Assembly: GCF_021272345.1 (NCBI RefSeq)
Contig: NZ_JAJSDQ010000001.1
Span: 496,001 to 560,000, forward strand
DNA from: Ornithinimicrobium sediminis
GTDB taxonomy: Bacteria > Actinomycetota > Actinomycetes > Actinomycetales > Dermatophilaceae
Direction: 5' to 3'
Length of the DNA: 64,000 bases
Part shown: piece after piece, positions 1 to 8,703 of the stretch
How positions within the stretch are numbered: the stretch's first letter is position 1
How the letters are laid out: the number at the start of each line of letters is the position of its first letter
The notes under the pieces: model-generated
Databases searched by the model: none
What the model saw: the letters and a program-made list of their open reading frames with translations, nothing else
Told to the model about the DNA's origin: nothing
Program-made: the position numbers and the translations under genes

Positions 1-497
1 CCGGGGACGAGGTCGACCGCATCGTCGCCGCGTGGCGCCGCGAGCGGCCCGACCTCGACGTCTCACCGCTGGAGGTGCTCTCCCGGGTCACCCGGCTGGC
101 CCGGCATCTCGACCGTGCCCGACGCAGCGCCTTCGCGGCACACGGGCTGGAGCCCTGGGAGTTCGACGTCCTGTCGGCGCTGCGCAGGTCGGGTCCGCCC
201 TACCGGCTCACTCCGGGTGAGCTGCTGCGCCAGACGTTGGTGACCAGCGGCACGATGACCAACCGGGTGGACCGGCTGGCGGCCCGCGGCCTGGTCGACC
301 GGTCGGCCTCCAGCACCGACCGGCGGGCCGTCCTGGTGGGCCTGACCGACGAGGGCCGCGGCCTGGTCGACGCTGCGCTGGCGGGCCTCGTCGAGCACGA
401 GCGCGCCTTCCTCGACCCCATCTCCGAGGCAGACCGCGCCGCACTGGTCACAGCACTGCGGCACCTGGTCGCGCCGTTCGAGGACCCCGCCCCGTAG
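1..497 (+). CDS. MarR-family transcriptional regulator (5' end outside window)
   Basis: The reading frame is open from base 3, so the N-terminus lies upstream of the window. About 164 codons are visible. The product is a small winged-helix DNA-binding protein of the MarR family: an N-terminal helix (VSPLEVLSRVTRLARHLD), the recognition-helix region (LVTSGTMTNRVDRLAARGLV) and the wing ([16 protein letters not shown]), followed by a C-terminal dimerisation helix. MarR proteins bind palindromic operators as dimers and release them on binding small phenolic or lipophilic ligands. No target gene can be assigned because the upstream neighbour is not visible. The gene ends 6 nt before the convergent stop of the next gene. 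Confidence 0.9.
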   Translation, partial: GDEVDRIVAAWRRERPDLDVSPLEVLSRVTRLARHLDRARRSAFAAHGLEPWEFDVLSALRRSGPPYRLTPGELLRQTLVTSGTMTNRVDRLAARGLVDRSASSTDRRAVLVGLTDEGRGLVDAALAGLVEHERAFLDPISEADRAALVTALRHLVAPFEDPAP

Positions 498-503
498 GCA
501 GCC

Positions 504-1424
504 TCACCGTATGCGGTGCCGCCGCGCGGCCTGCGTGATGCGGTCCGCCAGCTGCTCGGGACGCCTGAAGTCCACCCACACCACCCTCTCCAGGCCCCAG
601 CCGAGCCGGCGGATGCGGTCCTCGCGCACCTTCTCGGCGGCCAGGGCCGCTGCCCCGGCCGCCCCGGCATACTTCCTGAGCCCGTCGAACTCCCAGAGGC
701 TGCGCGTGCCCACGATGCGCAGGTCCGTGAAGGCGAAGGGCTGCCGGCTCGGCTCCGCGACCGGGAACTGCAGCTCGACCTCATGGCCGAGGTCCTCGGC
801 GAAGAGGCGCAACAGGGTCTCCCCCGGCGACTGCGCGCCTCGACGACACCGGTCGACCGTGGCCCGTGCCGCAGCAGCGCCCGGCCTGCGCCCGAGCCGG
901 CCGAGCTCCTGCGCCAGGTCATCGGCCGTGACCAGGTCCTTGTCCACCGCCGAGTCCGCGGACACGATGCCCGCGGCTGCGCCGAAGCTGCCCGCCACCT
1001 GGAGCACGGCCCGCGCAGAGGTCACCGCCTGGATGCCGCCGACCCGCACGAGGGTGGGAGCCGTGCGGGGACGGACCACACGGAGTCCCGGCCCGGACTG
1101 GACAGCACCGCCGACCCGCACAGACCAGACCTCGGAGAACGGCACCTCGTGCACAGCGACGCCCTGCAGGACGAGAGCAGTGTGGTGGCTCAGGGCGATG
1201 TCGTCACCGTGCAGCCGGGCGAGGCCGGCGGCCTGCTCGAGCATCCGGTCTGCTGCGAAACCGGGCTCGGCGCCGACGGCGAAGACGCCCCGGCGCAGGC
1301 GACGCACCTCCCCCGACCGGGCCCAGGCACGGATGTCGTCGTCGGTGTGGTCGGTGACGAGGGCGTCGGCGCGGAGGAACACGCCTCCGGACCCTGCCGT
1401 CAGGCTCGCGAGCTGCTGGCGCAT
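504..1424 (-). CDS. AbiEi-like antitoxin-domain / DUF559-like hypothetical protein
   Basis: A 306-residue protein. The N-terminal ~60 residues read like the winged helix found in type IV antitoxins of the AbiEi family (a conserved TDHTDDDIRAWARSGEVRRL block followed by RRGVFAVG). The C-terminal ~100 residues contain FTDLRIVGTRSLWEFDGLRKY, the kind of endonuclease-like fold (DUF559/Vsr-like) often fused to this N-terminus in actinobacteria. The ATG at 1424 was chosen because the domain begins right after it; upstream codons are low-complexity. No AbiEii-like nucleotidyltransferase toxin lies next to it, so it is probably an orphan regulator or nuclease-like protein. Inverted repeats sit 100-170 bp upstream. 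Confidence 0.6.
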   Translation of the reverse strand: MRQQLASLTAGSGGVFLRADALVTDHTDDDIRAWARSGEVRRLRRGVFAVGAEPGFAADRMLEQAAGLARLHGDDIALSHHTALVLQGVAVHEVPFSEVWSVRVGGAVQSGPGLRVVRPRTAPTLVRVGGIQAVTSARAVLQVAGSFGAAAGIVSADSAVDKDLVTADDLAQELGRLGRRPGAAAARATVDRCRRGAQSPGETLLRLFAEDLGHEVELQFPVAEPSRQPFAFTDLRIVGTRSLWEFDGLRKYAGAAGAAALAAEKVREDRIRRLGWGLERVVWVDFRRPEQLADRITQAARRHRIR

Positions 1425-1525
1425 CGGCTCACCGTGGCACGCCGTCGGACGGCGTGGGGCACCCCTGTGGACAACCGCAGCCGCCGGAGCCGGCCCCCGG
1501 GCCTGGGGACCGGCGGGGTCCTGAG

Positions 1526-1555
1526 CAGCACTGTTCAGCACTGTTCAGTGCTGTG
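1526..1555. promoter_or_regulatory. Candidate operator: tandem and inverted CAGCACTG
   Basis: Two adjacent copies of CAGCACTGTT are followed by CAGTGCTGTG. The second and third blocks form a perfect dyad CAGCACTG-TT-CAGTGCTG (1536-1553). The site lies about 110 bp upstream of the ATG of the AbiEi-like gene. AbiEi-type antitoxins are known to autoregulate through inverted repeats, so an operator role is inferred from layout only. Confidence 0.4.
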
Positions 1556-1561
1556 CAGTCT

Positions 1562-1593
1562 GACCGGTGCTGCCCTGCAGCGCAGCACCGGTC
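1562..1593. terminator. Strong hairpin between divergent/codirectional genes
   Basis: A perfect 11-bp inverted repeat (GACCGGTGCTG at 1562-1572 and CAGCACCGGTC at 1583-1593) with a 10-nt loop. There is no T-run on either side, so it is either a GC-rich actinobacterial terminator or part of the neighbouring operator. The rest of 1425-1706 holds no gene that I can support. Confidence 0.35.
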
Positions 1594-1706
1594 GGACAAG
1601 GCGGCACCGGACCCCGGCGGGCGGGAGCTGGCGAGGCGAACCCGAGGGGAGGAGCCTGGTCGGCTGAGGGGTCAGGCGTCGGGGGGAGGTCAGGCCTCGG
1701 GCGAGG

Positions 1707-3527
1707 TCAGGCGTCGGCCCGCTCGGCGGCCTCGAGCCACTCGGCCTCCAATGCCTCCTGCTCGGCGTGCAGCGCCTCCAGCTCCCTGCTGAGCCGCACC
1801 ATGGCCTCGGCGTCGGTGGCTGCGGCCACCATGTCGTCGTGCAGCCGCGCCTCGCGGTCGGCGAGCCGGGCCAGCGACCGCTCCACCCTGGCCACGGTCT
1901 TGCGCGCCTCCCGCAGCTCGGCCGCCGAGGGCCCGGCCGGTGCGCCCACAGCACCGGCGCTCGCCACGGCGCGGGCGGACGGCATACCCGAGGAGCGCTC
2001 ACGGATCTCGCGCCGCAGCTGCAGGTACTGCTCCACGCCACCCGGCAGGTCGCGCAGGGACCCGTCACCGAGCAGGGCCACCTGCCGGTCGGTCATGCGC
2101 TCCAGCAGGTAGCGGTCGTGCGAGACCACGAGGAGGGTGCCGGCCCAGCCGTCGAGGACGTCCTCCATCGCGGTCAGGGTGTCGATGTCCAGGTCGTTGG
2201 TCGGCTCGTCGAGCAGCAGCACGTTCGGCTCGTCCATGAGCAGACGCAGGAACTGCAGACGCCGCCGCTCGCCGCCGGAGAGGTCGCCCACCCGCGACTG
2301 CTGCCGGCCGCCGGTGAACCCGAGCCGGGTCGCCAGCTGCGAGGCGGACACCTCCTTGCCGCCGAGCATCGTGAACGCGCGCACCTCGGTGATGGCGTCG
2401 ATGACGGTCCGGCCCTGCACACGGTCGAGCTCGCGCAGCTCCTGGCTGAGCATGGCCATCCGCACGGTCTTGCCGGTCCTGAGCGTGCCGCCGTCCAGCG
2501 GCAGGCGGCCGAGCAGCACCCGCAGCAGGGTGGACTTGCCGGCACCGTTGACACCGACGATGCCGTACCGGTCACCGGGCCCGAGCCGCCAGGTGACCCG
2601 GTCGAGCAGGGTCCGCTCCCCCAGCCGCACGGTGGCGTCGAGCAGGTCGAGCACGTCCTTGCCGAGCCGGGTCGTCGCGAAGCGCACGAGCTCGACCTGG
2701 TCGCGTGCCGGGGGCTCACCGGCGATCAGCTCGTTGGCGGCGTCGATGCGGAACTTCGGCTTGCTGGTGCGCGCCGGCGGCCCGCGCCGCAGCCACGCGA
2801 GCTCCTTGCGCAGCAGGTTGGCGCGCCGCTCCTCGGTGACCGCCGAGATGCGGCTGCGCTCGGCCTTGGCCAGCACGTAGGCCGCGTAGCCGCCCTCGTA
2901 GGTGTGCACGTCGCCGTCCTCGACCTCCCAGGTGCGGGTGCTCACGGCGTCGAGGAACCACCGGTCGTGGGTGACCACCAGCAGCCCGTTGTCGGGCCGT
3001 GGCCTGCGGTCGGCGAGGTATGCGGCGAGCCAGGCCACCCCCTCGACGTCCAGGTGGTTGGTGGGCTCGTCGAGCAGGAGCAGGTCGGGGTCGGCGACCA
3101 GGAGTGCAGCCAGCGCCAGGCGGCGTCGCTCCCCGCCGGACATCGGCCCGACCGGGGCGTCCCAGCCGCCCAGCGCCGAGGCGTCCAGGTCGCCCAGGAG
3201 GCCGTCGAGGATCTCGCGCACGCGCGCGTCACCGGCCCACTCGTGCTCGGCCAGGTCGCCGAGCACCAGCTGCCCGACGGTGGCGACCGGGTCGAGGTCG
3301 TCGGTCTGCCCGAGCATGCCGACCGTCACCCCACCGGTGCGCACCACCCGCCCGGAGTCCAGGGTCCGGGTGCCGACGAACACGCGCAGGAGGGTGGACT
3401 TGCCGCCGCCGTTGCGGCCGACCACGCCGATGCGCTCCCCTCCGGAGATGCCGACCGAGACGTCGTCCAGCAGCACCTGCGTGCCGGCGACGATGGTGGC
3501 GCCGTGCAGGGCGACCAGTGGGGCCAT
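1707..3527 (-). CDS. ABC-F family ATPase (Uup/EttA-like)
   Basis: A 606-residue soluble protein with two ABC nucleotide-binding domains and no membrane segments, as in ABC-F proteins that act on the ribosome (translation factors or antibiotic-resistance proteins). Walker A motifs are GRNGGGKST (residues 38-46) and VNGAGKST (about 330); signatures MSGGERRR and LSGGERRR precede LLLDEPTNHLD and LLLDEPTNDLD. The C-terminal ~75 residues are rich in Glu, Arg and Ala and look coiled-coil, as in Uup. The ATG overlaps the ispE stop by one base (TGATG), so the two are probably translationally coupled. This pairing behind rsmA-ispE is common in actinobacteria. A resistance role cannot be read from the sequence. 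Confidence 0.93.
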   Translation of the reverse strand: MAPLVALHGATIVAGTQVLLDDVSVGISGGERIGVVGRNGGGKSTLLRVFVGTRTLDSGRVVRTGGVTVGMLGQTDDLDPVATVGQLVLGDLAEHEWAGDARVREILDGLLGDLDASALGGWDAPVGPMSGGERRRLALAALLVADPDLLLLDEPTNHLDVEGVAWLAAYLADRRPRPDNGLLVVTHDRWFLDAVSTRTWEVEDGDVHTYEGGYAAYVLAKAERSRISAVTEERRANLLRKELAWLRRGPPARTSKPKFRIDAANELIAGEPPARDQVELVRFATTRLGKDVLDLLDATVRLGERTLLDRVTWRLGPGDRYGIVGVNGAGKSTLLRVLLGRLPLDGGTLRTGKTVRMAMLSQELRELDRVQGRTVIDAITEVRAFTMLGGKEVSASQLATRLGFTGGRQQSRVGDLSGGERRRLQFLRLLMDEPNVLLLDEPTNDLDIDTLTAMEDVLDGWAGTLLVVSHDRYLLERMTDRQVALLGDGSLRDLPGGVEQYLQLRREIRERSSGMPSARAVASAGAVGAPAGPSAAELREARKTVARVERSLARLADREARLHDDMVAAATDAEAMVRLSRELEALHAEQEALEAEWLEAAERADA

Positions 3528-4492
3528 CAGAGCCTCAGCCGCGCGCCGCGGCTGTCCACGACGGCGGCCCCGCCGACAGGGCCGGTGACGCGCAGGATGT
3601 CACCGGCCGGGCCCCGGGCCGCCAGGCCCATGGACAGGTCGAGCGCCTCGGCCTGGGAGCCGACGAGGAAGGCCACGGTCGGGCCTGACCCGGAGACCAG
3701 TGCCCCGCGGGCCCCCAGGTCGAGGCCGGCGTCGAGCACCTCCTGCAGGTCGGGGCGCAGGGACAGCGCGGCGGGCTGCAGGTCGTTGCGCAGGGCGGTG
3801 CCGATGGCGTCAGGGTCCATCCGGCGCAGCGCAGAGACCAGCTGCGGCGACAGCGAGGGCAGGTCGAGCTCCTGGCCCTCGTGCAGCCGGTCGAACTCGG
3901 CGAAGACGGCGGGCGTGGCCAGCCCGTCCCCCGTGGTCACCCACAGCACCCAGTGCACCTCGCCACGGGAGAGCACGGGGGAGATGTCGTCGCCCCGGCC
4001 GGAGCCGACCGCGGTGCCGCCGTGCAGCAGGAAGGGCACGTCGGCGCCGAGCTCGGCCGCCAGCGGCTCCAGGTCGTCGCGCAGCACGCCGAGGTCCCAC
4101 AGCTCGGCACACCCGACCAGCGCGGCGGCCGCGTCGGCGCTGCCGCCGGCCATGCCGGCCGCGACGGGGATCTTCTTCTCGACCGTCAGGGCCACCGGGC
4201 CCGGCCGGGTGCCGGCACCGGCCATCTCGACGGCACGGTCGGCGAGCAGCCGGGCCGCCCGCAGGGCGAGGTTGTCCTCCGTGTCGGGCACCCGGTCGGC
4301 ATACGGCCCCACGGCGCGCACCGACCACTCGTCGGCGGCCTGCACCATCACCCGGTCGTAGACGCTCACGGCCTGGAAGACGGTCACCAGCTCGTGGTAG
4401 CCGTCCTCGCGACGCGGCCCCACGGACAGCTCCAGGTTGATCTTGCCGGGCACGCGGACGGTGACCCGCAGGGCTGGATCAACGGCTGTCAT
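3527..4492 (-). CDS. ispE: 4-diphosphocytidyl-2-C-methyl-D-erythritol kinase
   Basis: A 321-residue GHMP kinase that phosphorylates CDP-methylerythritol in the non-mevalonate (MEP) pathway to isopentenyl diphosphate. It begins with the typical VPGKINLELSVG strand, carries the ATP-binding glycine loop VAAGMAGGSADAAAAL at residues 109-125, and the C-terminal motif LVSGSGPTVAFLV. ATG 4492 is the first start that puts the conserved N-terminal strand about ten residues in; upstream codons are the intergenic gap after rsmA. Length matches the family. It sits between rsmA (44 nt upstream) and the ABC-F gene (1-nt overlap), the usual actinobacterial arrangement. Confidence 0.96.
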   Translation of the reverse strand: MTAVDPALRVTVRVPGKINLELSVGPRREDGYHELVTVFQAVSVYDRVMVQAADEWSVRAVGPYADRVPDTEDNLALRAARLLADRAVEMAGAGTRPGPVALTVEKKIPVAAGMAGGSADAAAALVGCAELWDLGVLRDDLEPLAAELGADVPFLLHGGTAVGSGRGDDISPVLSRGEVHWVLWVTTGDGLATPAVFAEFDRLHEGQELDLPSLSPQLVSALRRMDPDAIGTALRNDLQPAALSLRPDLQEVLDAGLDLGARGALVSGSGPTVAFLVGSQAEALDLSMGLAARGPAGDILRVTGPVGGAAVVDSRGARLRL

Positions 4493-4535
4493 GGCTCCAA
4501 CCCTAGGGTGACCTGGCCCCGGAGTCTCACCGACC

Positions 4536-5396
4536 TCAGTCCCGGGCGGCTGCCGCGATGGCGGCGAAGTCCTCGACCCGCAGGCGCTCGCCGCGCAGGG
4601 AGGGGTCGACCCCCGCCGCCCGGAGGACAGCCTCGGCTCTCGGGGCGCCGCCGGCCCACCCGGCCAGCGCCGCCCGGAGCGTCTTGCGCCGCTGCGCGAA
4701 GGCGGCGTCCACCACCGCGAAGACCTCCTCCCGGGTCGCGACGGTGGGCGGCGGCTCCCGCCGCACCATGCGCACGAGCCCGGAGTCGACGTTGGGTGCC
4801 GGCCAGAAGACGGTGCGGCCGATGCGGCCCGCCATGGAGACCTCGGCATACCAGGCGGCCTTGACGCTGGGCACGCCGTAGGTGCGTGACCCCGGCCCGG
4901 CGGCCAGCCGCTCGGCGACCTCCCACTGCACCATGACGAGCACCGTGTCCAGGGTGGGCAGCAGCTGGAGCAGGTGCAGCACGACCGGCACGGCGACGTT
5001 GTAGGGCAGGTTGGCCACCAGGGCGGTCGGCTGCGGGTCGGGCAGCGCCTGCAGCCGCAGGGCGTCGGTATGCAGCACGCTCAGGCGGTCGGCGACCTGC
5101 GGGGCGTGGGTGCGCACCGTCGTGGGCAGCTCGGCCGCCAGCGTGGGGTCGATCTCCAGTGCGGTGACGTGCCGGGCGACCTGCAGCAGGCCGAGCGTGA
5201 GGGAGCCCAGCCCCGGCCCGACCTCGACCACGACGTCGTCAGGCCCGACGTCGGCGGCCCGCACGATGCGGCGCACGGTGTTGGCGTCGATGACGAAGTT
5301 CTGCCCCCACTGCTTGGTGGGACGGAGACCGAGGCGGGTGGCGAGCTCGCGGATCTCCGCAGGTCCGAGCAGGGCGTCGGCGGTGTGGTCGGGCAC
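4536..5396 (-). CDS. rsmA: 16S rRNA (adenine1518-N6/adenine1519-N6)-dimethyltransferase
   Basis: A 286-residue KsgA/RsmA enzyme that dimethylates two adjacent adenines near the 3' end of 16S rRNA during 30S maturation. The N-terminus has the family motif [10 protein letters not shown] (residues 28-37), the SAM-binding loop [11 protein letters not shown] (58-68), the acidic EID strand end, and the catalytic NLPY motif (129-132). A GTG at 5396 is chosen because the conserved region starts ten codons later; the longer frame adds a Pro/Gly-rich N-terminus that the family lacks. Loss of this enzyme gives kasugamycin resistance in other bacteria. The upstream neighbour in many actinobacteria, rpfB, is absent here. 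Confidence 0.95.
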   Translation of the reverse strand: MPDHTADALLGPAEIRELATRLGLRPTKQWGQNFVIDANTVRRIVRAADVGPDDVVVEVGPGLGSLTLGLLQVARHVTALEIDPTLAAELPTTVRTHAPQVADRLSVLHTDALRLQALPDPQPTALVANLPYNVAVPVVLHLLQLLPTLDTVLVMVQWEVAERLAAGPGSRTYGVPSVKAAWYAEVSMAGRIGRTVFWPAPNVDSGLVRMVRREPPPTVATREEVFAVVDAAFAQRRKTLRAALAGWAGGAPRAEAVLRAAGVDPSLRGERLRVEDFAAIAAAARD

Positions 5397-5478
5397 AGCC
5401 GCCAGCCTGCCAGATGCCGGGCCGCACCCGGTCCCGGTTGCTGGGGTGTGAGGTGCGCGACAGCCCCTTGCGCCCGGA

Positions 5479-5514
5479 CTGAACACACGTTTAGCATGTT
5501 GAACATGAGTTCAG
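5479..5514. promoter_or_regulatory. Candidate TetR operator over the tetR start
   Basis: An imperfect dyad with outer arms CTGAAC (5479-5484) and GTTCAG (5509-5514) and inner GTTGAACATG elements. It overlaps the start of the tetR gene, where autoregulatory TetR-family operators usually lie. Suggested by position and symmetry only. Confidence 0.4.
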
Positions 5515-6158
5515 CGCAGGTCGTCGACCCCTCCCCGGACCGCACGGCCCGGGCCCGGATCCGCGACGCCGCCCTGCATCTGTTCGGTGAGGTCGGCTTC
5601 CGGGCGACCACGGTGCGCGCCATCGCCGACCGGGCCGGGGTCTCGGCACCCCTGGTGCTGCACCACTTCGGCTCCAAGGAGGGGCTGCGCCAGTCGGTCG
5701 AGGAGCACCTCGTCACCCAGATCCGCGAGGGCAAGTTCGCCACCATGACCGGGCAGCTCACCCCCGACGAGCTGAGCATGCGGGCCAACGCCGAGGAGTT
5801 CGCCCCGGCCATGTCCTACCTCGCCCGGGCGCTCACCGAGGACGCGGAGGTCGGTCGGCACCTCTACGACCGGCTGTACCAGGACGCCCTGGTCTACCTG
5901 CAGGCCGGAGAGGACGCCGGGCTGATCCGTCCCACCGGGCACCCTGAGGCGCGCGCCGCCGCACTGCTCAACGCGGGGCTGGCGCAGACCCTGCTCCGTC
6001 ACCACCTGGAGCGGGTGCTGGGGATGGACGACCAGGTCGAGGCGATGCTCGCCATCGGCCCACCCCTGCTCGACCTCTACACCGACGGGCTGTTCACCGA
6101 CAGCCGCATCCGCGACGCGTTCTCCACCGCGTCCCCGTCCGAAGGAACGCAGCCATGA
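5505..6158 (+). CDS. TetR-family regulator of the adjacent ABC exporter
   Basis: A 217-residue TetR-family repressor. The N-terminal helix-turn-helix spans roughly residues 12-60 ([20 protein letters not shown], then [20 protein letters not shown]), followed by a helical ligand-binding domain. It starts at ATG 5505; an in-frame ATG at 5496 is also possible. Its stop overlaps the ATG of the ABC ATPase gene by 4 nt (ATGA), so the three genes tetR-ATPase-permease form one operon. It most likely represses the exporter until a substrate binds. A palindrome over the start suggests autoregulation. Confidence 0.92.
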   Translation: MSSAQVVDPSPDRTARARIRDAALHLFGEVGFRATTVRAIADRAGVSAPLVLHHFGSKEGLRQSVEEHLVTQIREGKFATMTGQLTPDELSMRANAEEFAPAMSYLARALTEDAEVGRHLYDRLYQDALVYLQAGEDAGLIRPTGHPEARAAALLNAGLAQTLLRHHLERVLGMDDQVEAMLAIGPPLLDLYTDGLFTDSRIRDAFSTASPSEGTQP

Positions 6159-7051
6159 CCGCAGCCATCACCACCTCCGGCCTCAGCAAGAGCTTCGGCG
6201 ACGTCGAGGCGCTCGTCGACCTCGACCTGGAGGTCCATGCCGGGGAGGTCTTCGGCTTCCTGGGGCCCAACGGAGCCGGCAAGACCACCATGATCCGCAC
6301 CGTGCTCGACCTCATCAGGCCGACCCGCGGCAGCGCGACCGTCGTCGGCCTGGACAGCCACCGCGACGCCGTCGAGATCCGGCGCCACATCGGCTACCTG
6401 CCCGGCGACCTGGCGATGTACCCCCGGCTCACCGGCAAGGACACGCTCACCTACTTCGCCAACCTGCGCGGCGGGGTCGACTGGGGCTACGTCGACCAGC
6501 TGGCGCAGCGTCTCGACGCCGACCTGTCGAAGAAGGTCAGCGACTACTCCAGCGGCAACCGGCAGAAGATCGGCATCATCCAGGCGTTCATGAACCGCCC
6601 GCAGGTCATCATCATGGACGAGCCGTCCACCGGCATCGACCCCCTCGTGCAGCAGGAGTTCCAGGCCATGGTCCGCGAGGTCGCGCAGGAGGGCCGGACC
6701 GTCTTCCTGTCCAGCCACACCCTGTCGGAGGTGCAGCGTGTGGCCGACCGGGTGGGCATCATCCGCGCCGGCCGCCTCATCGACGTGGAGCGGGTGCACG
6801 ACCTGCGCTCAAAGGCCATCCGCCGCATCGAGCTCGTCTTCGACACGCCGGTCCCGGCCGAGGAGTTCTCGCACCTGCGGGGGGCCCGCGACGTCGAGGC
6901 CTTCGACAACGCCGTGCACCTCAGCTTCGACGGCAACATGGACGAGCTGCTGGCCATCGCCACCACGCGCCACCACCTCGTCGACATCTCCAGCGAGGAG
7001 GCCGACCTGGAGGAGATCTTCCTGGCCTACTACCGCGAGGCAGGTGTGTGA
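6155..7051 (+). CDS. ABC exporter ATP-binding subunit (DrrA-like)
   Basis: A 298-residue nucleotide-binding subunit of an ABC-2 type exporter. Walker A is GPNGAGKTT (residues 37-45), the signature is the variant SSGNRQK (132-138), and Walker B is VIIMDEPSTG (151-160), followed by the switch histidine in FLSSHTLSEVQR. The C-terminal ~75 residues form the regulatory tail typical of DrrA-like drug or lipid exporters. It overlaps tetR by 4 nt and the permease by 1 nt (TGATG). Substrate unknown; antibiotics, lipids or polysaccharide precursors are usual for the family. Confidence 0.94.
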   Translation: MTAAITTSGLSKSFGDVEALVDLDLEVHAGEVFGFLGPNGAGKTTMIRTVLDLIRPTRGSATVVGLDSHRDAVEIRRHIGYLPGDLAMYPRLTGKDTLTYFANLRGGVDWGYVDQLAQRLDADLSKKVSDYSSGNRQKIGIIQAFMNRPQVIIMDEPSTGIDPLVQQEFQAMVREVAQEGRTVFLSSHTLSEVQRVADRVGIIRAGRLIDVERVHDLRSKAIRRIELVFDTPVPAEEFSHLRGARDVEAFDNAVHLSFDGNMDELLAIATTRHHLVDISSEEADLEEIFLAYYREAGV

Positions 7052-8703
7052 TGGGACTGTCGGTCTTCACCTTCACGGTGCGCGACCGCATCGTGGGCAT
7101 GCTGGTCGCGGCCGTGGCGCTCGGCCTGATGCTGGCGCTGGCGATGGCGGTGTATGCCGAGATCGACCTGTCCTTCTACTACGAGCTGCCCGAGGCGATC
7201 CTGGACGCCGCCGGCATCTCCCAGCTCGGCACGGGCGTCGGGGGCATCGCCTACGGTGCGATGTACAACCTCATGGGGGCCCTGACCATCGGGGGCCTGG
7301 CGATCGCTGCCGGCTCGGCGTCGATCGCCGGCGAGGAGCGTGACGGCACCATCGGGCTGCTGCTGGCCAACCCGCGCAGCCGCACCCAGGTGCTGCTCTC
7401 CAAGATGGCCGCTCTGGTGGTGCTCACCACGGTGGGGGCGCTGCTGCTGTGGGTCGCCGGGCTCATCGTGCCGACGGCTCTGGACATCGACGTCACCGGG
7501 GTGCAGGTGGGCGCGCTCGTCGTGCACCTGTGGGCCAACTCGCTCTTCTGGGGCATGCTCGCCGTCGCCCTCGGCGCCTGGACCGGTCGACCGTCGGTCG
7601 CAGCCGGAGGCGCCGGGGGGTTCATGGCGCTGTCGTGGCTGGCCACGTCGTTCCTGCCGATGATCGACGGCGGCCGGGCCGTCGCGCAGCTCTTCCCGTG
7701 GTGGTACTTCAGCTCCTCGGCACCGGAGGTCAACGGGGTCGACGCCGGGCACCTGGCGGTGCTGCTCGGGCTGACCGTCGCCCTGGCCGTCGCCTCCGTC
7801 GTCGGGGTCAACCGCCGCGACCTGCGCAGCACCGTCACGTCCGTGACGCTGCTCGACCGGCTGCGGGACAACCCCCGGACCGCGGCCCTGGCCGACCGCA
7901 TCGGCGGGCAGGCCCGGGTCTCCTCGATCCCGGTCAAGACGGCATCGGACCACCAGGGGCTCACCCTCGTGGTCGGCGCCTCGATCGCGGGCCTGGGGCT
8001 GCTCGAGGCGCTGCTGTTCACCCTGCTGCCCGACGGCATGAGCGAGCTCTTCGAGCAGCTCCCCGACGCGCTGATCGCCATGATCGGCGGCGTGGACATG
8101 TCGACCCCGGCCGGCTTCCTGCAGGGCGAGGTCTTCTCGATCATGATGCCCATCGCCCTCATCGCGGTGACCGGCACGGTCGGGGCCAAGGCCCTGGCCG
8201 GGGAGGAGGAGGCCGGCACGATGGAGCTGCTGCTGGCCAGCCCGGTGCGCCGCAGCAGCATCGTGCTCGGCAAGGCCGCCGCCATGGTCGCCCTGGCCGC
8301 CGTCGTGGGCCTGCTGACCTTCCTGGGCACCGCAGCCGGCATCGTGCTGGCCGGGCTCGACGTGTCCCTGGTCAACCTGGCCGCGATCTCGTTGCTGGCC
8401 ACGCTCCTGGGCCTGGTCTTCGGCGCGGTTGCGCTGCTGGTCAGTGCCGCCACCGGCCGGGTGCGCTGGGCGGTCAGCACGGCCGTGGGGGTCGCGCTGG
8501 TGGCCTACATGCTGCAGTCGTTCCTGCCGCTGGCGGAGTCGTATGCCGACTGGGCCGCCCTCTCGCCCTTCCACTACTTCCTGGGCAGCGACCCGCTCGG
8601 CTCGGGGATGGCCTGGGGCGACGCGGCCGTGCTGCTCGCGATCTTCCTCGCGCTCGTCGCGCTGGCGGTGCCGGCGTTCGAGCGCCGGGGCCTGCGCGGC
8701 TGA
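7051..8703 (+). CDS. ABC-2 type exporter permease, duplicated fold
   Basis: A 550-residue integral membrane protein with about twelve hydrophobic segments. It is an internal duplication: the cytoplasmic coupling element AGEERDGTIGLLLANP in the first half recurs as AGEEEAGTMELLLASP in the second, each followed by a helix that begins with LLSKMAALV or VLGKAAAMV. So one polypeptide supplies both membrane halves for the DrrA-like ATPase dimer, as in Streptomyces-type single-gene permeases. ATG 7051 follows the ATPase stop directly (TGATG). The stop at 8703 abuts the convergent tatD stop. Confidence 0.92.
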   Translation: MGLSVFTFTVRDRIVGMLVAAVALGLMLALAMAVYAEIDLSFYYELPEAILDAAGISQLGTGVGGIAYGAMYNLMGALTIGGLAIAAGSASIAGEERDGTIGLLLANPRSRTQVLLSKMAALVVLTTVGALLLWVAGLIVPTALDIDVTGVQVGALVVHLWANSLFWGMLAVALGAWTGRPSVAAGGAGGFMALSWLATSFLPMIDGGRAVAQLFPWWYFSSSAPEVNGVDAGHLAVLLGLTVALAVASVVGVNRRDLRSTVTSVTLLDRLRDNPRTAALADRIGGQARVSSIPVKTASDHQGLTLVVGASIAGLGLLEALLFTLLPDGMSELFEQLPDALIAMIGGVDMSTPAGFLQGEVFSIMMPIALIAVTGTVGAKALAGEEEAGTMELLLASPVRRSSIVLGKAAAMVALAAVVGLLTFLGTAAGIVLAGLDVSLVNLAAISLLATLLGLVFGAVALLVSAATGRVRWAVSTAVGVALVAYMLQSFLPLAESYADWAALSPFHYFLGSDPLGSGMAWGDAAVLLAIFLALVALAVPAFERRGLRG

